Source: Apostichopus japonicus (Eukaryota; Echinodermata; Holothuroidea; Aspidochirotida; Stichopodidae). Taken from it: a stretch of DNA of 64,000 nucleotides. Every line of letters starts with the position of its first letter. Positions within the stretch are counted from its first letter, which is position 1. Location: NCBI RefSeq assembly GCF_037975245.1, contig NC_092568.1, forward strand, positions 35,874,501-35,938,500. Direction: 5' to 3'. The position numbers and the translations under genes are program-made. Shown piece by piece: positions 38,036 through 51,272 of this stretch. The notes below the pieces were generated by a model. The model did no database searches. It had not been told where the DNA came from and was given only the letters and a program-made list of their open reading frames with translations.

Positions 38036-38600
38036 TTCATTTCCCCTTCAGTATTTCTGCTTCCAAGGTGTGTCTGAGGTTAGAACACCTGCTTTCATTG
38101 TATTTATAATACGCATCAGTAGATAAGTGGTTCTTGATATCGCCGGAAGGAAACATTTAAGGAATCTAACTTACCAAGTGAGAAAACCGTTTTAAATTCA
38201 ATTCCCTTGTAGTATTCCCGCTTTCAAAGGTGATTGTCCTTAGTATTCAGTGTTTCATAATGCAACAGTATAGTAAAGTAGTATTGATATCACCGTAAGA
38301 AGTCTACCTGGCCAAAGATACTTGTCACGTCTGTCATGCTGTATGCATTCTATATTTCTGCTTCCATTGTGATTGCCCTGCATATTCCTGCTTTCATATT
38401 ATTAACGTATATTAACAGAAGATAAAGGGTTTTGATATATTTCAGGAATCTAACTAATCAAATGTGATGACCTTCATGGTTCGATTTCCTTATAATATTC
38501 CTGCCTTTATAATTCGTGTTTTGATGATGTTATCGTAAAGAAACAGTCGGTAAATAGTGATGATAACGCCGAAGATAATCGAACTGTCCAAAAATGAGCT
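38036..38600 (+). repeat. degenerate tandem repeat, about 4 units of roughly 145 bp
   Basis: Four blocks, starting near 38036, 38200, 38340 and 38485, share the order: TTC(C/A)CCTT..AGTATT.C(T/C)GCTTCCA.GGTG; CCTGCTTTCAT..T.TTAA(T/C); AACAGTA(G)ATAAAG..GTTTTGATATC.CCG.A; AGGAATCTAACT(T/A)A(C/T)CAA. Divergence and indels are strong, so this is an old array. No frame persists. Confidence 0.7.
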
Positions 38601-41600
38601 CACTTTCAATTAATTTTATGTCTAAATTATGTTATTATTAAAATTTCTACCACGTAATGTCATTTAAACATCATCTTTAATGGTAGTAAAGGCTCCGTCC
38701 AAATGAATACGTAAAAAAACTAATCAATTGATGTTGACTTTAAGGTTGCTAATTTGAATAAATAGTTGGTACCGTTTGTAGAGAACAATTTGCCGATCCA
38801 AACTGCTGCTTTAATCTCGTATTCTTTATGTTGTCTCCTTCAAACGCATTCGACGTTCAGCCTTGCATCTACCCGTGATTAACAATTAACTGACGGAAAT
38901 CGCAGACTATATAGAACAGAGATAACTTTTCCTCCATTTGTGACGATAAATATTGCATTTGTTTACTTTTGGGCCTCAATTAGTGTTAAAATAAACTCTA
39001 CCTCGTCCCTTTGGGTTGTTAATATATAATTATAAAGGTCACAGAAATAGGGAGAATGTAGACACTTGAGGGGTTCTATAGTTTTCTCCTTTGAATTTTT
39101 ACATGAGTTATTTGTTCATTAAGATAGTAAACGATTTTCGAATGGGGTCGTGTTAACTAAGGATGTTGGCAGAAAGGCTGTACACTATTTATATCTCCAA
39201 ACATGACTCATAGCGTTTACAACATTATGTTTTGTTATTGTAGACTCATGGGGAATGTTTGAGTTAGGTAATTTCATAAAACAGTATTGATATTATAATG
39301 AGATTATGTTAAGGACAATGACAGAAAATACTACATATGTTCTTTTCAAGTGCACGACATAGAGCATTCGGATCTGAAAGTGGTAATTACTCTAGACTGG
39401 AATACTGGAATTCAGAAACACCTTTGCAGACCTTTGTTCGCACAAGCCAACGAGGCCTATTACTTTCTAAATCGGGAAGATTTTTAATTGTAATTTTGAT
39501 CATTGTTGCATGAATTGATTTTTCCGTATGAAAACAATATATGTGCAACTTCCAAAGAAACTTTAGGTTTAATCGATGCATCGACCAATTGGTAACGACT
39601 CTCTTTTTCATGAGGTGAGTCAGATCCGAGAATTTAGAAGCAGATTATGTTACATGTAAACTTACTCGTACGTCAGCGTTCTGTTATGGTACACTGATAC
39701 AATATAAACCTTGAACCAGCACCCCATTTCTATCACCCTAACCTAACTAAATAATGTCCAGTATTCGGAATTGTTAATGAATAATGGAAGATTAGATCGA
39801 TTTGACATTCATCTCACTTCTCCCTTCCAACTTCCCTCCGTTTATGCTAGGTGAGATTTAGTCAGGTTCATAGCTTACCACTGTATTTTGCCGTAGCTTG
39901 AAACTTCGTGGCTCTCTGACTCACTGTCTGAATTTATTTGAAATGCAACTTTCTCTGTAGAAAGCAACAACGTTTTGTGCTTAATTAATAGATACCACCA
40001 AATTTGGTTAAAGAATATATCCGCCATACAAATGCTATACTCATGTGGCCTTAATCTAATGACTCTTGTTAAGACATGATCTTCAGCCACTGGTATATAT
40101 TTCCTCAATAAACTTTTGCAAAATAAATGGTTACCACTCAAGGATAAGTATTATTTGGCGGTTATGGCATCCAAGGGGTTTTTCCCGCATTGTCTAGACT
40201 GCATACACATTAGTGACAAACATTAATACGCCTTTGCTGGTGATTGATTGCTGTCTGTTGTTCATCAATTATTTCGTTTTACCCTTTATTAGTTTTCGAA
40301 AGGATGTTATTGCTTTGGATTTAACCTTGTTGTTACATAGACACAACTGACGCCATGTTAGGTGGGATTGGTTTTTCTCAACACGCTAGCCTACATGTTG
40401 ATTAAATGACCAGTGGGGCTCTCCAAGCGTTTCAACGAAAGAGCGCTGTCATAAATGAACTTATGGCTGTGATCTTTACTGTGTATACACATAGTCTGAA
40501 TCTAAGCAACGCGTGAAAGAATTTGAACACGACTGCTGAACATTAATACAGACGCGCTGGGTGATGACTAGTTCTACTTTTGCTATTTCGTGTAACGAGA
40601 AACATGTTTTAGAAAAAAACGTTGAGGTGTTTAAAATAGTGTGTATGGTTTGAAATTTCAGATGCAACTTTTAAATGATTTAGTCTTCGATAACTGCGAA
40701 CGAATAAGTATGTATTTATACAGTCTAATAGATAATACTAAAACTAATAGTTACAACTTTTCGGGTTTCGCGGAACTAGATAGAACCGAATGACAGCGCC
40801 CTGTTTATTCTGTCCATGGTTGGAAGGGCCCGCTGCTAACTACATATAATCATTCTCTGTGGAAATATCTGTCATTTCTCTCAGACTTCTGTGGTTACGC
40901 ACATGATTCTGCGCAAAATGTAAGACATTTGCTTGCAAAACGTATTTCACTTCAGTGATGACGAAAGAAAAATGCACGACAGAAGAACCAACGGGAAAAG
41001 CGACATTATAGAAGTTTCCACTAAAACTAAAACATTTGATTATCTGTTTGGGACTACATGAGATTTATACACTTTATCGGGCAAAAATAGTGAAATTATA
41101 TAGAAGAAAGAACTTTGGTTTTCTAATTTATCAGTATTAAATAGTTTATCCAATTAAGAGTAACAATGTCAAGGAAAGTACCAACTTTGTTGTAGGAAAC
41201 AAATCAATAATGACATTAATCAATAAAGTAAAATTAATTAACGACCCAGTCACAAACAATAATACTAGTTTACATATATATAGAAGAATGGAACCCAGGA
41301 CTTATCCAGCTGGGGAAAACATTTTTATATTGTACGCTTCATGTCCCTCTTTAAAGCACTCCTACTGACAGTATGAGCAGTATGCAAATGTCATATTTCT
41401 ATTAGGTAAATGTTAGGAATTGTGCACAGTATGCAGTACGATTGCTTCCAAACGTTATCTGGAAGGACAGGAAATAGTGTTATTAGTATTTGAACAATGT
41501 CTCAAATGGCTGCAGGCCTACAATGTATATAAATATTCAGCAGCCATCTGCTGTGTTTTTGAGGAATCTAAATAGCAAAGCCCCAAAACATCCACATTTC

Positions 41601-43757
41601 CACAGTTAAGAACAAATATTACTATGCAACATGTTTTTGTCTTCACACATGACTGTCATTAATGATGCTATTATTAGATGAGATGAAATCAATATATGGA
41701 TATGCAGTGCCGGCAGACAATTGGTTACTGATCGCTTATGATAGATGATATCGGTTTTAAATTATCATGTGTTTGCAAGTGTCGATACGTAAAATGCGGG
41801 TAATTATATCATCTTTGAATGACAGGCGTAGTATACCTGCAGCAAAATCAATTTTTCTTTGCAACTTATCGACCATTTTAAAGCCATTATTGTCGACTGA
41901 GCAATACGTCTCTCTCTCTTTCTCTATTTTCTCTCTCAAATCCTTAGGAACGCCCTCATAAAACTATTGTCTTTCATATATATGAAATATATGGTAACTT
42001 AGGCTGGCTTATTAAAAAGCTAACCGTAGATATGACAATACAATGCAGGACATCTGCAATCTTTGTACAAACATTGATACCGTATCCATGCATTACAACA
42101 TTCAAAAAGTTGAACGCCGTAAACAATTCATTCTCATGTGCGTATTCTAACCTTAAGCTTGTCACTTGATTAGCAAGCAAACATGTCATTAATACAAAAC
42201 AAAATTTGGATAAATTAAATTGTGATGTTAAAGAGAAAACAGGTTCATTATTCAAGTTGAACACTTTCGTCAAGACGTTATTTAACCACACTGAATTGCG
42301 CCTCCCGTCTGCCGGTCTTACCACCCTGGTTTACTATGACGTCGAATTCGATAAACGTAACTCTACGCAGCATATATATTTTCTTTATCAATCGTTACAA
42401 GGAGAAGGTTATACAGTCTAATTACCTTACTATCGATTTTCTCGCTTTCAGCATTGATGTAATCAATCATGTAATATATCAATTGGCATTGTAGGAACGT
42501 GGAGACAAAATTGGTTGAGTGGTTAGAATTGATACTGTTTCTGTAGCTCGATCTAGACTTCGGTCGATTTTGCCGTAACGAGAAACTCTGCCAGGTGAAA
42601 AAAAGTTAATGGGAGCAAACTACACGTAAAAATAATGAAAATAAAAGAAATAAAAATTATCAATGCATCTCCAAAGGCGTGTCATATTTTTGTTTATGTA
42701 CCATTCATATTTTTATGTTACATCTCCTAAAGAAACAGATAAAGTTCTCGTGTACTAAGTAGGCCGGATTAAATCGTCTTATGAAGATGACTAAGATCTA
42801 CGCAAAATGAAGCAAGTAACTGACCACCACATTCTTGCAACGATGTAAAATTTTACATGTTACTTTATATACTACATAGTTGTTAAATTATGAGTTTTAT
42901 CACTGTTGCACCAGTGCCGACTATTTGACTCATATAGATATATTTCTTTTGATATTGAGGCATAATTAAACGTGTCAGAAATTCCGATAGAATTTTCATA
43001 TATGCAACAAACATTCAACGAGAATTTGTTCTCGAAAATTTGGTACATTCATTCTACAGGCAAAAGATAATAAACTAAATATTAGTCACGTCCTAAAGCT
43101 GTTCCAACCTTTTGAAAACCTCGTGTAAAATCCTTTAATTGTATTAACTACAAACATAATAATGATTGGTTGAATTCCTAATTATGCTAATTCATGCATA
43201 CCCCATTAATACGAAACATAAATAGTTGAATAGGTTTTGAAACGCATCTTCCCCGATATTTGTTCCTCATGTCTCGTTTACAGCAATTACGAGTGTAAAA
43301 TTAAATTATGATGCTAAAGTGTCATGTACAAAAATATATCAAAATAACATTTATCTGTAAATCTTTCAATTTAAGATTTCGTTAGTGTGAAATCGTAAAT
43401 GTCTTATATCTGCAGGAGTAGCCTTTAAAACCAATCAACATTTATTGTTGTATTTCTTTAAAGTCTAAATCACTTAAACGTACAGTATATAGATTCATCA
43501 TCCGTACAAATGACAAACGGTCTTTTATCTTATACATTTAACAATTTGTCTTTATCGATACGACCATGGGAAAAAATCTTCCATCATCACTTTTCCAAAA
43601 ATGTTTTAGCACTTATCTGATAAGCTCTTAAAATTTGTCAGCTCTCATAAATTGCCAATAGTCAACCTACCACAATTTTCTGGATCGTTAACCTATCCAG
43701 GTTCTACTTTTGTTCGAAATGTCTTACTTTAATTTGAGCCAGATATAAGCAAGAGCT
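38601..43757. other. non-coding stretch, no recognised gene
   Basis: Contains a (TC)n-rich run at 41909-41937 and a minus-strand 116-codon frame (42324-41974) without motif support, partly overlapped by a 71-codon frame on the other strand. Between about 39040 and 39330, faint similarity among blocks with GTTAA.GA..ATG.CAGAAA suggests another eroded tandem repeat, but I could not define units. Confidence 0.45.
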
Positions 43758-43903
43758 ATTGGCTATAGCATTGAGGATGCATCTCGTCTTTATGACGTCA
43801 TTCATTTGGCGCGTCCTCTTCTCACACTGTATTCTCTCACAGATGACTGGTTTGAAACGGGCGATAGCCAATTATTTAAAAGGAGTGGAGACTCCTTCAC
43901 TTC
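43758..43903 (+). promoter_or_regulatory. candidate promoter: CCAAT boxes, CRE, TATA-like box, initiator
   Basis: In order: an inverted CCAAT box (ATTGG, 43758-43762), a perfect CRE palindrome TGACGTCA (43793-43800), a forward CCAAT box (43868-43872), a TATA-like TATTTAAAAG (43873-43882) and an initiator-type TTCACTTC with its A at 43899. Order and spacing fit a + strand RNA polymerase II promoter that would respond to CREB/ATF and NF-Y. The following 780 bp have no long frame; a consensus GTAAGT at 44685 could be the donor of a non-coding first exon. No coding exon of a target gene is identified to the right. Each motif alone is common; the cluster is what is notable. Confidence 0.35.
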
Positions 43904-45987
43904 ATTTCACGCGACAAAATTCTGCAAGAACGAGAATTAAAATCATACGCCGTTCAACGTACAAGCTGCATATATATGATTGAGAAGTGGAGTGAGCGGT
44001 CGAGTCGATGCTGTCAGGAAAAAAAAACGAAGCATCAGAAGAGAAGATTAGAAGACTTATTGGATTTAAAGAAGATCAGACCTCTCTGAATTAAGACGGG
44101 AAAGAAAAACAACCTTTCCATATCTGAAAGATTTTCTCAGGAAGGAAAACTCATCTTTCGTTTTCGCTTTTTTCTTTTTGAAGTCTGTGGTATACGATGG
44201 TATAAGTACCCCCCCCCCCCCCTCCAAACGTGGCCTTTACGCGTTGAAGACGGGACTCAAGGCCCACTTGCGCTAGGTTTGACTCTTTTCTGTGGCGGGT
44301 AAATCAATGTATAGGAGCATTTCTATACTCGCTGTCGTCATGGCATAACAGCTGAAAATGGAAAAACTAATACTTTATATTTCTGTTTGGTTTCGGATTC
44401 ATCCAACCACAAAGAACACAAATTTCAGGTAGTTAAATGGAAACCTAACAATTTGGCTGATGTTCTTCGTAGCTGATGCAGCATTTGAGTGACTATGAAA
44501 ATGAAGATCTGCATGCATGGATTCAAACAAAGCATTACCCGTTTTACATTTCTACAACTGATTTAGTTATTTCATTGAACCTGAAACAGTCCGAGGCTTA
44601 AAACAACAGGACTATAATCACCAATATAATACTTCGTTCGTAACGGAATTTGTCGAGACTGGACGTTTCACTGCTTAATATAATGTAAGTGTGAACCTTT
44701 TATTTAACTTTTCTGTGCAAAACGATTTCTGTTTGTCTATCTCCATCACTCTTTTCACTCTCGTCAATGTTTCTTCTTACCTTACTAAGTTCTGATTATT
44801 TTCGTAATCATGTTTCCTTTGCGCTCGTACGATTGCTTAATGTTTTCTGTTCAGGTAGGTGGGTTGTAACACGTGTTTGTTGGTGAAGACCATTCGACAA
44901 CGTAAGGTAGAGTATGCTTCATTCAGTGCTAATGTACGGTACAACAAATCTCTCCGACCCTCTATCCTAAATACGCAATTGGCAATTGAATCTTCAGTTG
45001 TAAATTGATGGTGCATTCGAGTATTCATAAAACATGATCAATTGTAAGAGTATCATAGAACAATATTAGATCACCCACGTGTTTACATTATTATCTTAGC
45101 TTTCCGGGAAAGCTTGCTACCAGCACTCGCTTATAGGAAAATATATAGGACGATGTACCCTTTACGCTAGTATACCTTTAAAGTGGTTCAAACATTCGGG
45201 CTCCCCCCCCCCCCCACATCTAGCCGTTAAACTACTTCGTTATATTTATTCTCAGTTAATACTTGTGAACACTGGCTTTTCCACATTTACGCAAACGACA
45301 CACTTTGCAATAACAGTGTATTTTACAAAGTAATATGTGTTTTTCTGTTTGCGTGTGCTTAGTGTGTGTACTACACTCCGTCAATGATGCCAACCTTCCC
45401 ATTTCCTACTGTCATACAAAGGGCAGACAAAATATAATATAATATTGTCTCCTATACATTATTCCTGTTGCATCGTGGTAATGAAGGACGCCACATATCA
45501 GTTTACATATACTTAACGATATTCAAATTTCTTCAGCAAACACGTATAGAATTAACTCTGAACCGGAAAAGCATAAAAGGTGGCCAAAGTTTAGCTTGCG
45601 AACAAATGTATCCAGTACGCGACGAGGCTTTCAAAACCATATTCATGCGGGCCAGAGAACCTTAGCCTATAGAAAAGGGGGAAACACACGTATGAAGTAT
45701 GCGTTTAAGTTATAGCTCCGAATTGTGATAAGTGGTTCAACATAACAAACCAGATGGGCAATATACATGTAAACGTGTGTTTATCCTTCCCCATCCCTTT
45801 AATGTCAAGCGTCTAGTTATCTCACAAGAGTATAGTTAGATCTTTGAGTGACACGGTATATGATAGGGTACAAATGTTTACTGCTGCCCGTCAGATGAGT
45901 TGGTGACCACACACGCCATTCTGTAAAGGGAGAACTACAGCATTGATTTCTTGAGTGTATTCTCATAATGTCACTTTTGTGCGGTAT
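43904..45987. other. stretch downstream of candidate promoter, no gene recognised
   Basis: Contains poly-C runs at about 44210-44222 and 45203-45216 and only short frames. It could be transcribed leader and intron if the promoter at 43758 is real. Confidence 0.4.
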
Positions 45988-46624
45988 GAAACAACGAATG
46001 TTGGATGAAACAATGAAGGATATAAAAGTAGAGTAAATGGCTATGTAAACATGTAAATTCAATGTTAGGATTTGACAGTTTATTCCTGACATCTTGTTTA
46101 TAAATAGTACATCAAAACAGAGCATGAACCGGGAAATTTATACAATTTGAAAGTGCAAAGAACAAACGTATACTGCAGAAAACCAGAAGATTAAAACAAA
46201 ATCATTAGATATGAATACAAAACTATCTTTGTATAATTTTTTTATGACTTTAATAGGTTAGCAATCTATAATTATTGGAACCTAAAATAAGGACTTGAAG
46301 CTAGTAATGAAAACGTTTGGGGTGTTTTCTCATGGTTGCACGGTGTACAAGTAACTGTTGGGCTCTGACTGGCATCTCAAGCAATGAATGACAATATACA
46401 AATCGCTATCAATTCAGTACTGGATAGCTCAGTTGGTAGAGCACCTGACCAAAACTTCTTTGCCCTTTCAAATTGTGTATATTTCCATATCTTGTTTTTA
46501 TTTGCTTTTTTATAGACAAGATGTCAGGAATATGCTGTCAAATCCTAACTTTGAATTTACATGTTTACATAGCCATTTGAAGTCTAATTATTATCCTCCA
46601 TTTTTATCCAACATGTGTTGTTTC
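45988..46624. repeat. inverted pair of about 170-bp repeats with a 291-bp spacer
   Basis: The left arm (45988-46163), read in reverse complement, matches the right arm (46455-46624). Shared blocks include TGGCTATGTAAACATGTAAA, TCAATGTTAGGATTTGACAG (one change) and TTCCTGACATCTTGT, with weaker matches out to CTTTGC.CTTTCAAATTGT at the inner edges. Identity is roughly 75-80% by eye, so the arms have diverged. Two independent insertions of one repeat family, or an old inverted duplication, would both explain it. A transcript across both arms would fold into a long imperfect hairpin. Confidence 0.8.
46421..46450 (+). pseudogene. 5' half of a tRNA or tRNA-derived SINE head
   Basis: TGGATAGCTCAGTTGGTAGA and the following GCACCTGACC match the D-arm and the start of the anticodon arm of a tRNA, including a near-perfect A box (TAGCTCAGTTGG). 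The match stops before any anticodon-loop or B-box sequence. It abuts the right arm of the inverted pair, so it may be the head of the SINE to which that arm belongs. It cannot be a working tRNA gene. Confidence 0.7.
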
Positions 46625-48261
46625 ACCACAAAGAACAACAGTTTGTTATAATAGCTAAGGTGTATGTTTAACTGGTAAAAATGCCCCAAACTTTTCCTCT
46701 TACACTCTGAACAGATATTCCATACAACTAACGTTGCGTTTTTTTTTCTGGTTAATTTTTGAAATCAATGCAACCACCTTTTCACGTGCAGGTCAAGTGC
46801 AATATCCTGGGGTTAACGGAGAGACGATTTTGCTAATATTATATATATAGCATGTTAAATTTGCCAATATTGTTTTCAAAAATTCTACAACCTTCCCACA
46901 TAAGTAAAAATACAATTAAGTAAGCGGAGAATACAGAATGGCGTAAAATAAATAATAATATCACTCGCCCGTGACAGTTGTTATTAAACTGCAAGTTCTA
47001 TACATAGTCTCCAAATTGCAAATACGATGGTAAAATATTCGCTTCTAACTTGTGGTAAAGGTATAGTATACATCTAGTTAAAGCGTTAAAAGAAGTAGAG
47101 AAACAAAGTACTGACAAATTAAAGGTTTTTTTATGTAGTATTTCACACTTCCATGAAATATCCATATGAGTAATAGTTCGTTGCACGTAAAATTGATTTG
47201 TAGATGGTAAACGTACACGAATGCCTGCAACGTCCGTCATATATATATATAGCATGCGTTATAGATATCGAAATGCCACGCTTATTTGAACACCAATGTT
47301 GATTTTGGGTTACTGCCTATACCCAAATTTTACGTTCGAATCCTTAACCTCTCCCTTGTGAATATTTGTATTATTAAGTTTATTGGCAGGGTATGGTCGA
47401 TGCAGTAATAGTGCATATCTATTTATTCTATATCGTGATACACCGGAAATAGAGACCATACGAACAGGATAGCGCTAGAAATAAGAAGAAGATGGTTTTT
47501 ATTTTCTTGTTATAGTTTCATTGATACCCTAAAGAATGAAAAATAAATAAACGTGGGTAATATATTTGTGACTAATTATCCATTAAAAGATGCGATTTTT
47601 TTTTTTTTGGTCTTAGCTTGATCAGAGTTGATTACGTACCTACGTAGGGAATTCATTAACTTCCACAAAATCATCAACATTATAGTGTTTTTAATATATC
47701 TTAGATATATGTTAGAAAGGTTTGCAAGGAAAATAGTGGGAAAAAACCCAATCTGTTTCTTGTCGTATTGGTCGGCTTAAAAATTGAAATAAAGGATTAA
47801 TTTTGCACCCTTTTATGAACATGCCCAAACTCCAATGTCACTCGTAGCAACTAAAAACATTGCTTCAAATATCTTTAAGGAAGAAAGGTTAATGGTTAGA
47901 ACTCTCTATATCGTCTTCTTTGTCGTTATAAGTTTTATTTAAAAGACTTATTGCTCTTGCTTCCACTCTTTCTTTGTCTCTAAGTTGTCAAGTTTACTTG
48001 TGGTACGCACCCTTGATCATATGCTATATATAGACATTGCAAAGAAACTGCAAAACACCGTTGCGTTGCTTTTGAACACCCTTCTGGACTGTGGGGATTG
48101 CAGGAGAGATTTCTGACTGAGGGTTTCAGAAGGCCTATCTCGCGGCTGTTTGTGTCCTTTAGGGCTATAAGGTTTCTAAGCGTGTACCTGGTAAGGACTC
48201 ATATTGCTGGGACAACATAATCAAATGCCACACAACAGACACAACCTTTTATATATAAAAA
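46625..48261. other. non-coding stretch, no recognised feature
   Basis: Short TA runs, poly-T runs and an 85-codon minus-strand frame without support. Confidence 0.5.
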
Positions 48262-48672
48262 AATCACCGAGCACAAACCAAACACCTTGATTTACTCTCA
48301 AACACCCCAATGCCTTTACATTTTTATTGTAACCATGTGATCACGACGGTGTTACGTCTGTGCAGTATCCCTTCGAAAGTTCATAAATATTGCACATGAC
48401 CCTGGCTAATAGCTGGTGAGCGACCTATACTGTGCACTGTCACATGTCATTTGATTTTAGCTCCAAACAATACTTTTAATTAAGGAACGTCACCCAACAA
48501 ACCGCCGAGCATGGGAACGGAAAACCTAACAACTTGATCTATACTCTCAACCCCTGCAGTCGCCTACATTCATACTGTAACCATGTTATAATAACGATGT
48601 TACGTCGAAAGTGAATAAATACTACACTTGACCATGGTAAATGGTTGGCGACCGATCTACTAGTGCACTGTG
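48262..48672 (+). repeat. diverged two-copy tandem repeat, period about 237 bp
   Basis: Copy 1 (about 48262-48445) and copy 2 (about 48499-48672) share ACCGCCGAGCA / ATCACCGAGCA starts, then GAT.TA.ACTCTCAA, CTGTAACCATGT.AT.A..ACG, TGTTACGTC, AAATA.T.CAC.TGACC.TGG.TAAT.G.TGG.GA and CACTGT. Identity is about 70-75% by eye. A SINE sits 70 bp downstream, as also seen beside the 22.4-kb array. Confidence 0.8.
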
Positions 48673-48743
48673 CATCTGCATAGAACATATCTAACATAGA
48701 ACACATAATCTTATCCAGAAACAATAATTTATAATAAACAATA

Positions 48744-49044
48744 ACCGGTGCTGTGGCCGAGTGGATAAAGGCGATGGCACTTGAAGCAATGAGGCTTAGC
48801 AATCAGGAGGTTCCTGGTTCGATACCCGGCCGGTTCACACTAAGATGGGTTTTTTTTTATCCAAGAGCAATCTACGGTTTCCCATCTGAAATGACTTTCT
48901 AAATTGAAAAGATTCCAAATTATGAGTTACATTGTTGAATTTGGAGGCCACCCGACCTGTAAGTTGTAATCAATAAGCCTTTGCGGGTTTCTACCGCACA
49001 TGTGGTCGCTTAAGAGACGTAAAAATAACTGCTGATTATTATTT
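48744..49044 (+). mobile_element. tRNA-derived SINE, copy B
   Basis: The A box TGGCCGAGTGG at 48754-48764 and the B box GGTTCGATACC at 48816-48826 are both intact, 51 bp apart, which fits a working RNA polymerase III promoter. The body and GTAAAAATAACTGCTGATTA end match copy A at 22757 along their whole length, with scattered changes. The tail is shorter (TTATTATTT). Its B box is closer to the tRNA consensus than that of copy A, so this copy may be younger. Confidence 0.9.
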
Positions 49045-51272
49045 CCAAGAAACTTGACCCAAAACAGAGTAGAGCCTGGACTCTCAAGACCAAAACAACT
49101 TGACCCACTCGCAACTCCAGTCCCATTGAACCGAGACTGCTCGCAGATGCTCATAAAAGTATTCTTTAGAAGAAAATTCGTTAAAAGTTTCTTCTAAATC
49201 TAATATTTTAACATTCATATTTTGAGAGTCTTTAAGTATTTATGACAATTCCTTAAATTTAAACATAAACAAAAAAGCACCCATAGGCCTACAAACTAGT
49301 CAAGTTCATAACTATGAATACGGTTGTGGGTTAATTAGAAACATACATTGCTTAATCACGCATGGTCATCCCTCTTAATATTCGTTAACCAAATTATTTT
49401 GAAGGTTAACTCTCTCTCTTATGAATGAATAATGACTATTTACGTATTTACAATATACCTGTATAACCCACCCAATAAACCCTATTCTGGGACCTGTAAA
49501 GGAGGCAACTTATTTTATTTACATCAACAGGGATGTTGAATGAGATATTCGAAGTTTTTTATATAGTATTTATACAAGACGTGTTCTTTTGTCGCTCATT
49601 TGGTATAATAAAATAATCTCTTAAAAATGTCATTGATGACATCCAAGATGGTTCTTCAGGTCAACTGATACATATTGCTGTATGAGCAGGCTCAAATACT
49701 AACTTTAATTTTTACTTAAACTTCTTGTACACCACTCTAAATAACTAATGACTTGTCAACTGCCGAGCATTTTCTTGCGATGATGACTCAGGAGGCTGTA
49801 CATTTTCATTTCAATACCAAGATTAAACAAACGACTCAAGAGTATTGTTTCTCCCTCTTGAAGTTGTCCTGAAATCAATAGTAACGTTTCAACATAGTGA
49901 ACTACATTATCGTAAACACTTTTGAACCATTGCATTTGTTAAAGTTGCATTCTTTTAATAACTTTGACAATTGTTTATAGTAATGTAATCACGGGTGTAA
50001 TGGTTACCGCTGCCCTGTGTAGGAAGGGGAATTCCAAGCGTTACAGGTATGCGAGTAGTTTAACCATGTTGTTGCCGCTTTCATCAGCAGTGTTGCACTC
50101 TTTGGAGTGATTTAAATCATACAAATATTAATATACTTCAATTGTATAAGGTATACTGAGAGAACTGTCGTTCTTAAAGTTACTCTCCACTACAAGCAAA
50201 TCACATCATGGCAATATCTCACATATGCCCCATGTAATATATATTATTGCATTAAAATGTCAAAAACCTGAAGAGACCAAAAAAAAAAACGTTCGTCTGT
50301 CGAGCTATAGATCGTTCCTCCCGAAAGCGTTGTAAAGGATACTAGGTTCATATCATAGTTTAATTCGCAAAAACGGGTTCATTTCCCAGTAGATTCCAAT
50401 TTCCATACAACAATTGAATAAGGCCAACATTTGGCGAGTTATATCTTCTGAGACGCTTCCAACCAACTACCAAAGTAACCAACTACCAAAATCATTGATG
50501 TTTTTTATTAAAACTTTTTGCTCTTGGAATTAACGCAAATAAGAAAATAACCTATTTTATAAGTTCGACCTTTTTAAATAAACATCATGTGTCTTCTTAT
50601 TTTTATACTACCCTTTTGGCGTTTCTTTATCCTTCCATCTTGCCAATTCACAAGCAACTTGAGTAAACTAGCGATGCTGACATTTTGATTAGTGATACTA
50701 TCTTCCATCTCTGCCATCAAAATGTCCTACTTTTGTATCTTTCTCTTTTTTTCTTTCTTTTTTTTTCCTTTGAAAAAAACGTACAAGTTTCATTTACTGA
50801 ATGCCAAGAAAAAGAAATGATTGTTATGGTATATATAGCTTAACGTTAACCTGTGAACTGCTTCACTGGTCAATATGTCCGAAAAAGTAATATCGTAAAA
50901 TGATGAAAAGTTATTTTCAAACAAAAGAGAGAAAAGGAGAAGGCCTGTAGCAAGTTTTTTCAACTTTTATATTTTTGTTATCTTCTAACCGAGATCTTAT
51001 AGTAAATAATATTGCAATAGAAAATTAGGTCTATCACATATCAAAGCAATACGATACAGCCAGAGTCACTTATGCACGTTTTGCAATATTTTAGTTACTT
51101 CCTTGTCCAGAATTTACATCTGAGTGAAGAAGAAAAAAAGGAATCGTGTAAATACAAGTAATTGCCTGCTGTCAGAAGTAGCTGATTTTTAATCAAATAT
51201 AAAGGTGACTCACTTGTCTCTGGTAATTTTCTGGTTGTTATACAAGTTTATTTATTTATTTAATTTTTTTAG
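49045..51272. other. non-coding stretch, no recognised gene
   Basis: A 16-bp direct repeat pair (AACCAACTACCAAA) lies near 50461-50492 and T/CTTT-rich runs near 50740-50770. Right of 51250 there is a TTTA/T-rich tract that could serve as the polypyrimidine tract of the exon candidate at 51273. Confidence 0.45.

Noticed and set aside
41974-42324. 116-codon minus-strand frame
   Set aside because: No motif, no splice or promoter context, and overlapped by an open frame on the other strand; within the range expected by chance in 64 kb.
48539-48802. 87-codon minus-strand frame
   Set aside because: Its start is antisense to the SINE head and the rest is unique DNA; not a gene.
50020-50046. Micro-exon between TGTAG and GTATGCG
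   Set aside because: Splice-like borders, but only about 25 nt, with a poor polypyrimidine tract and no partner exon.
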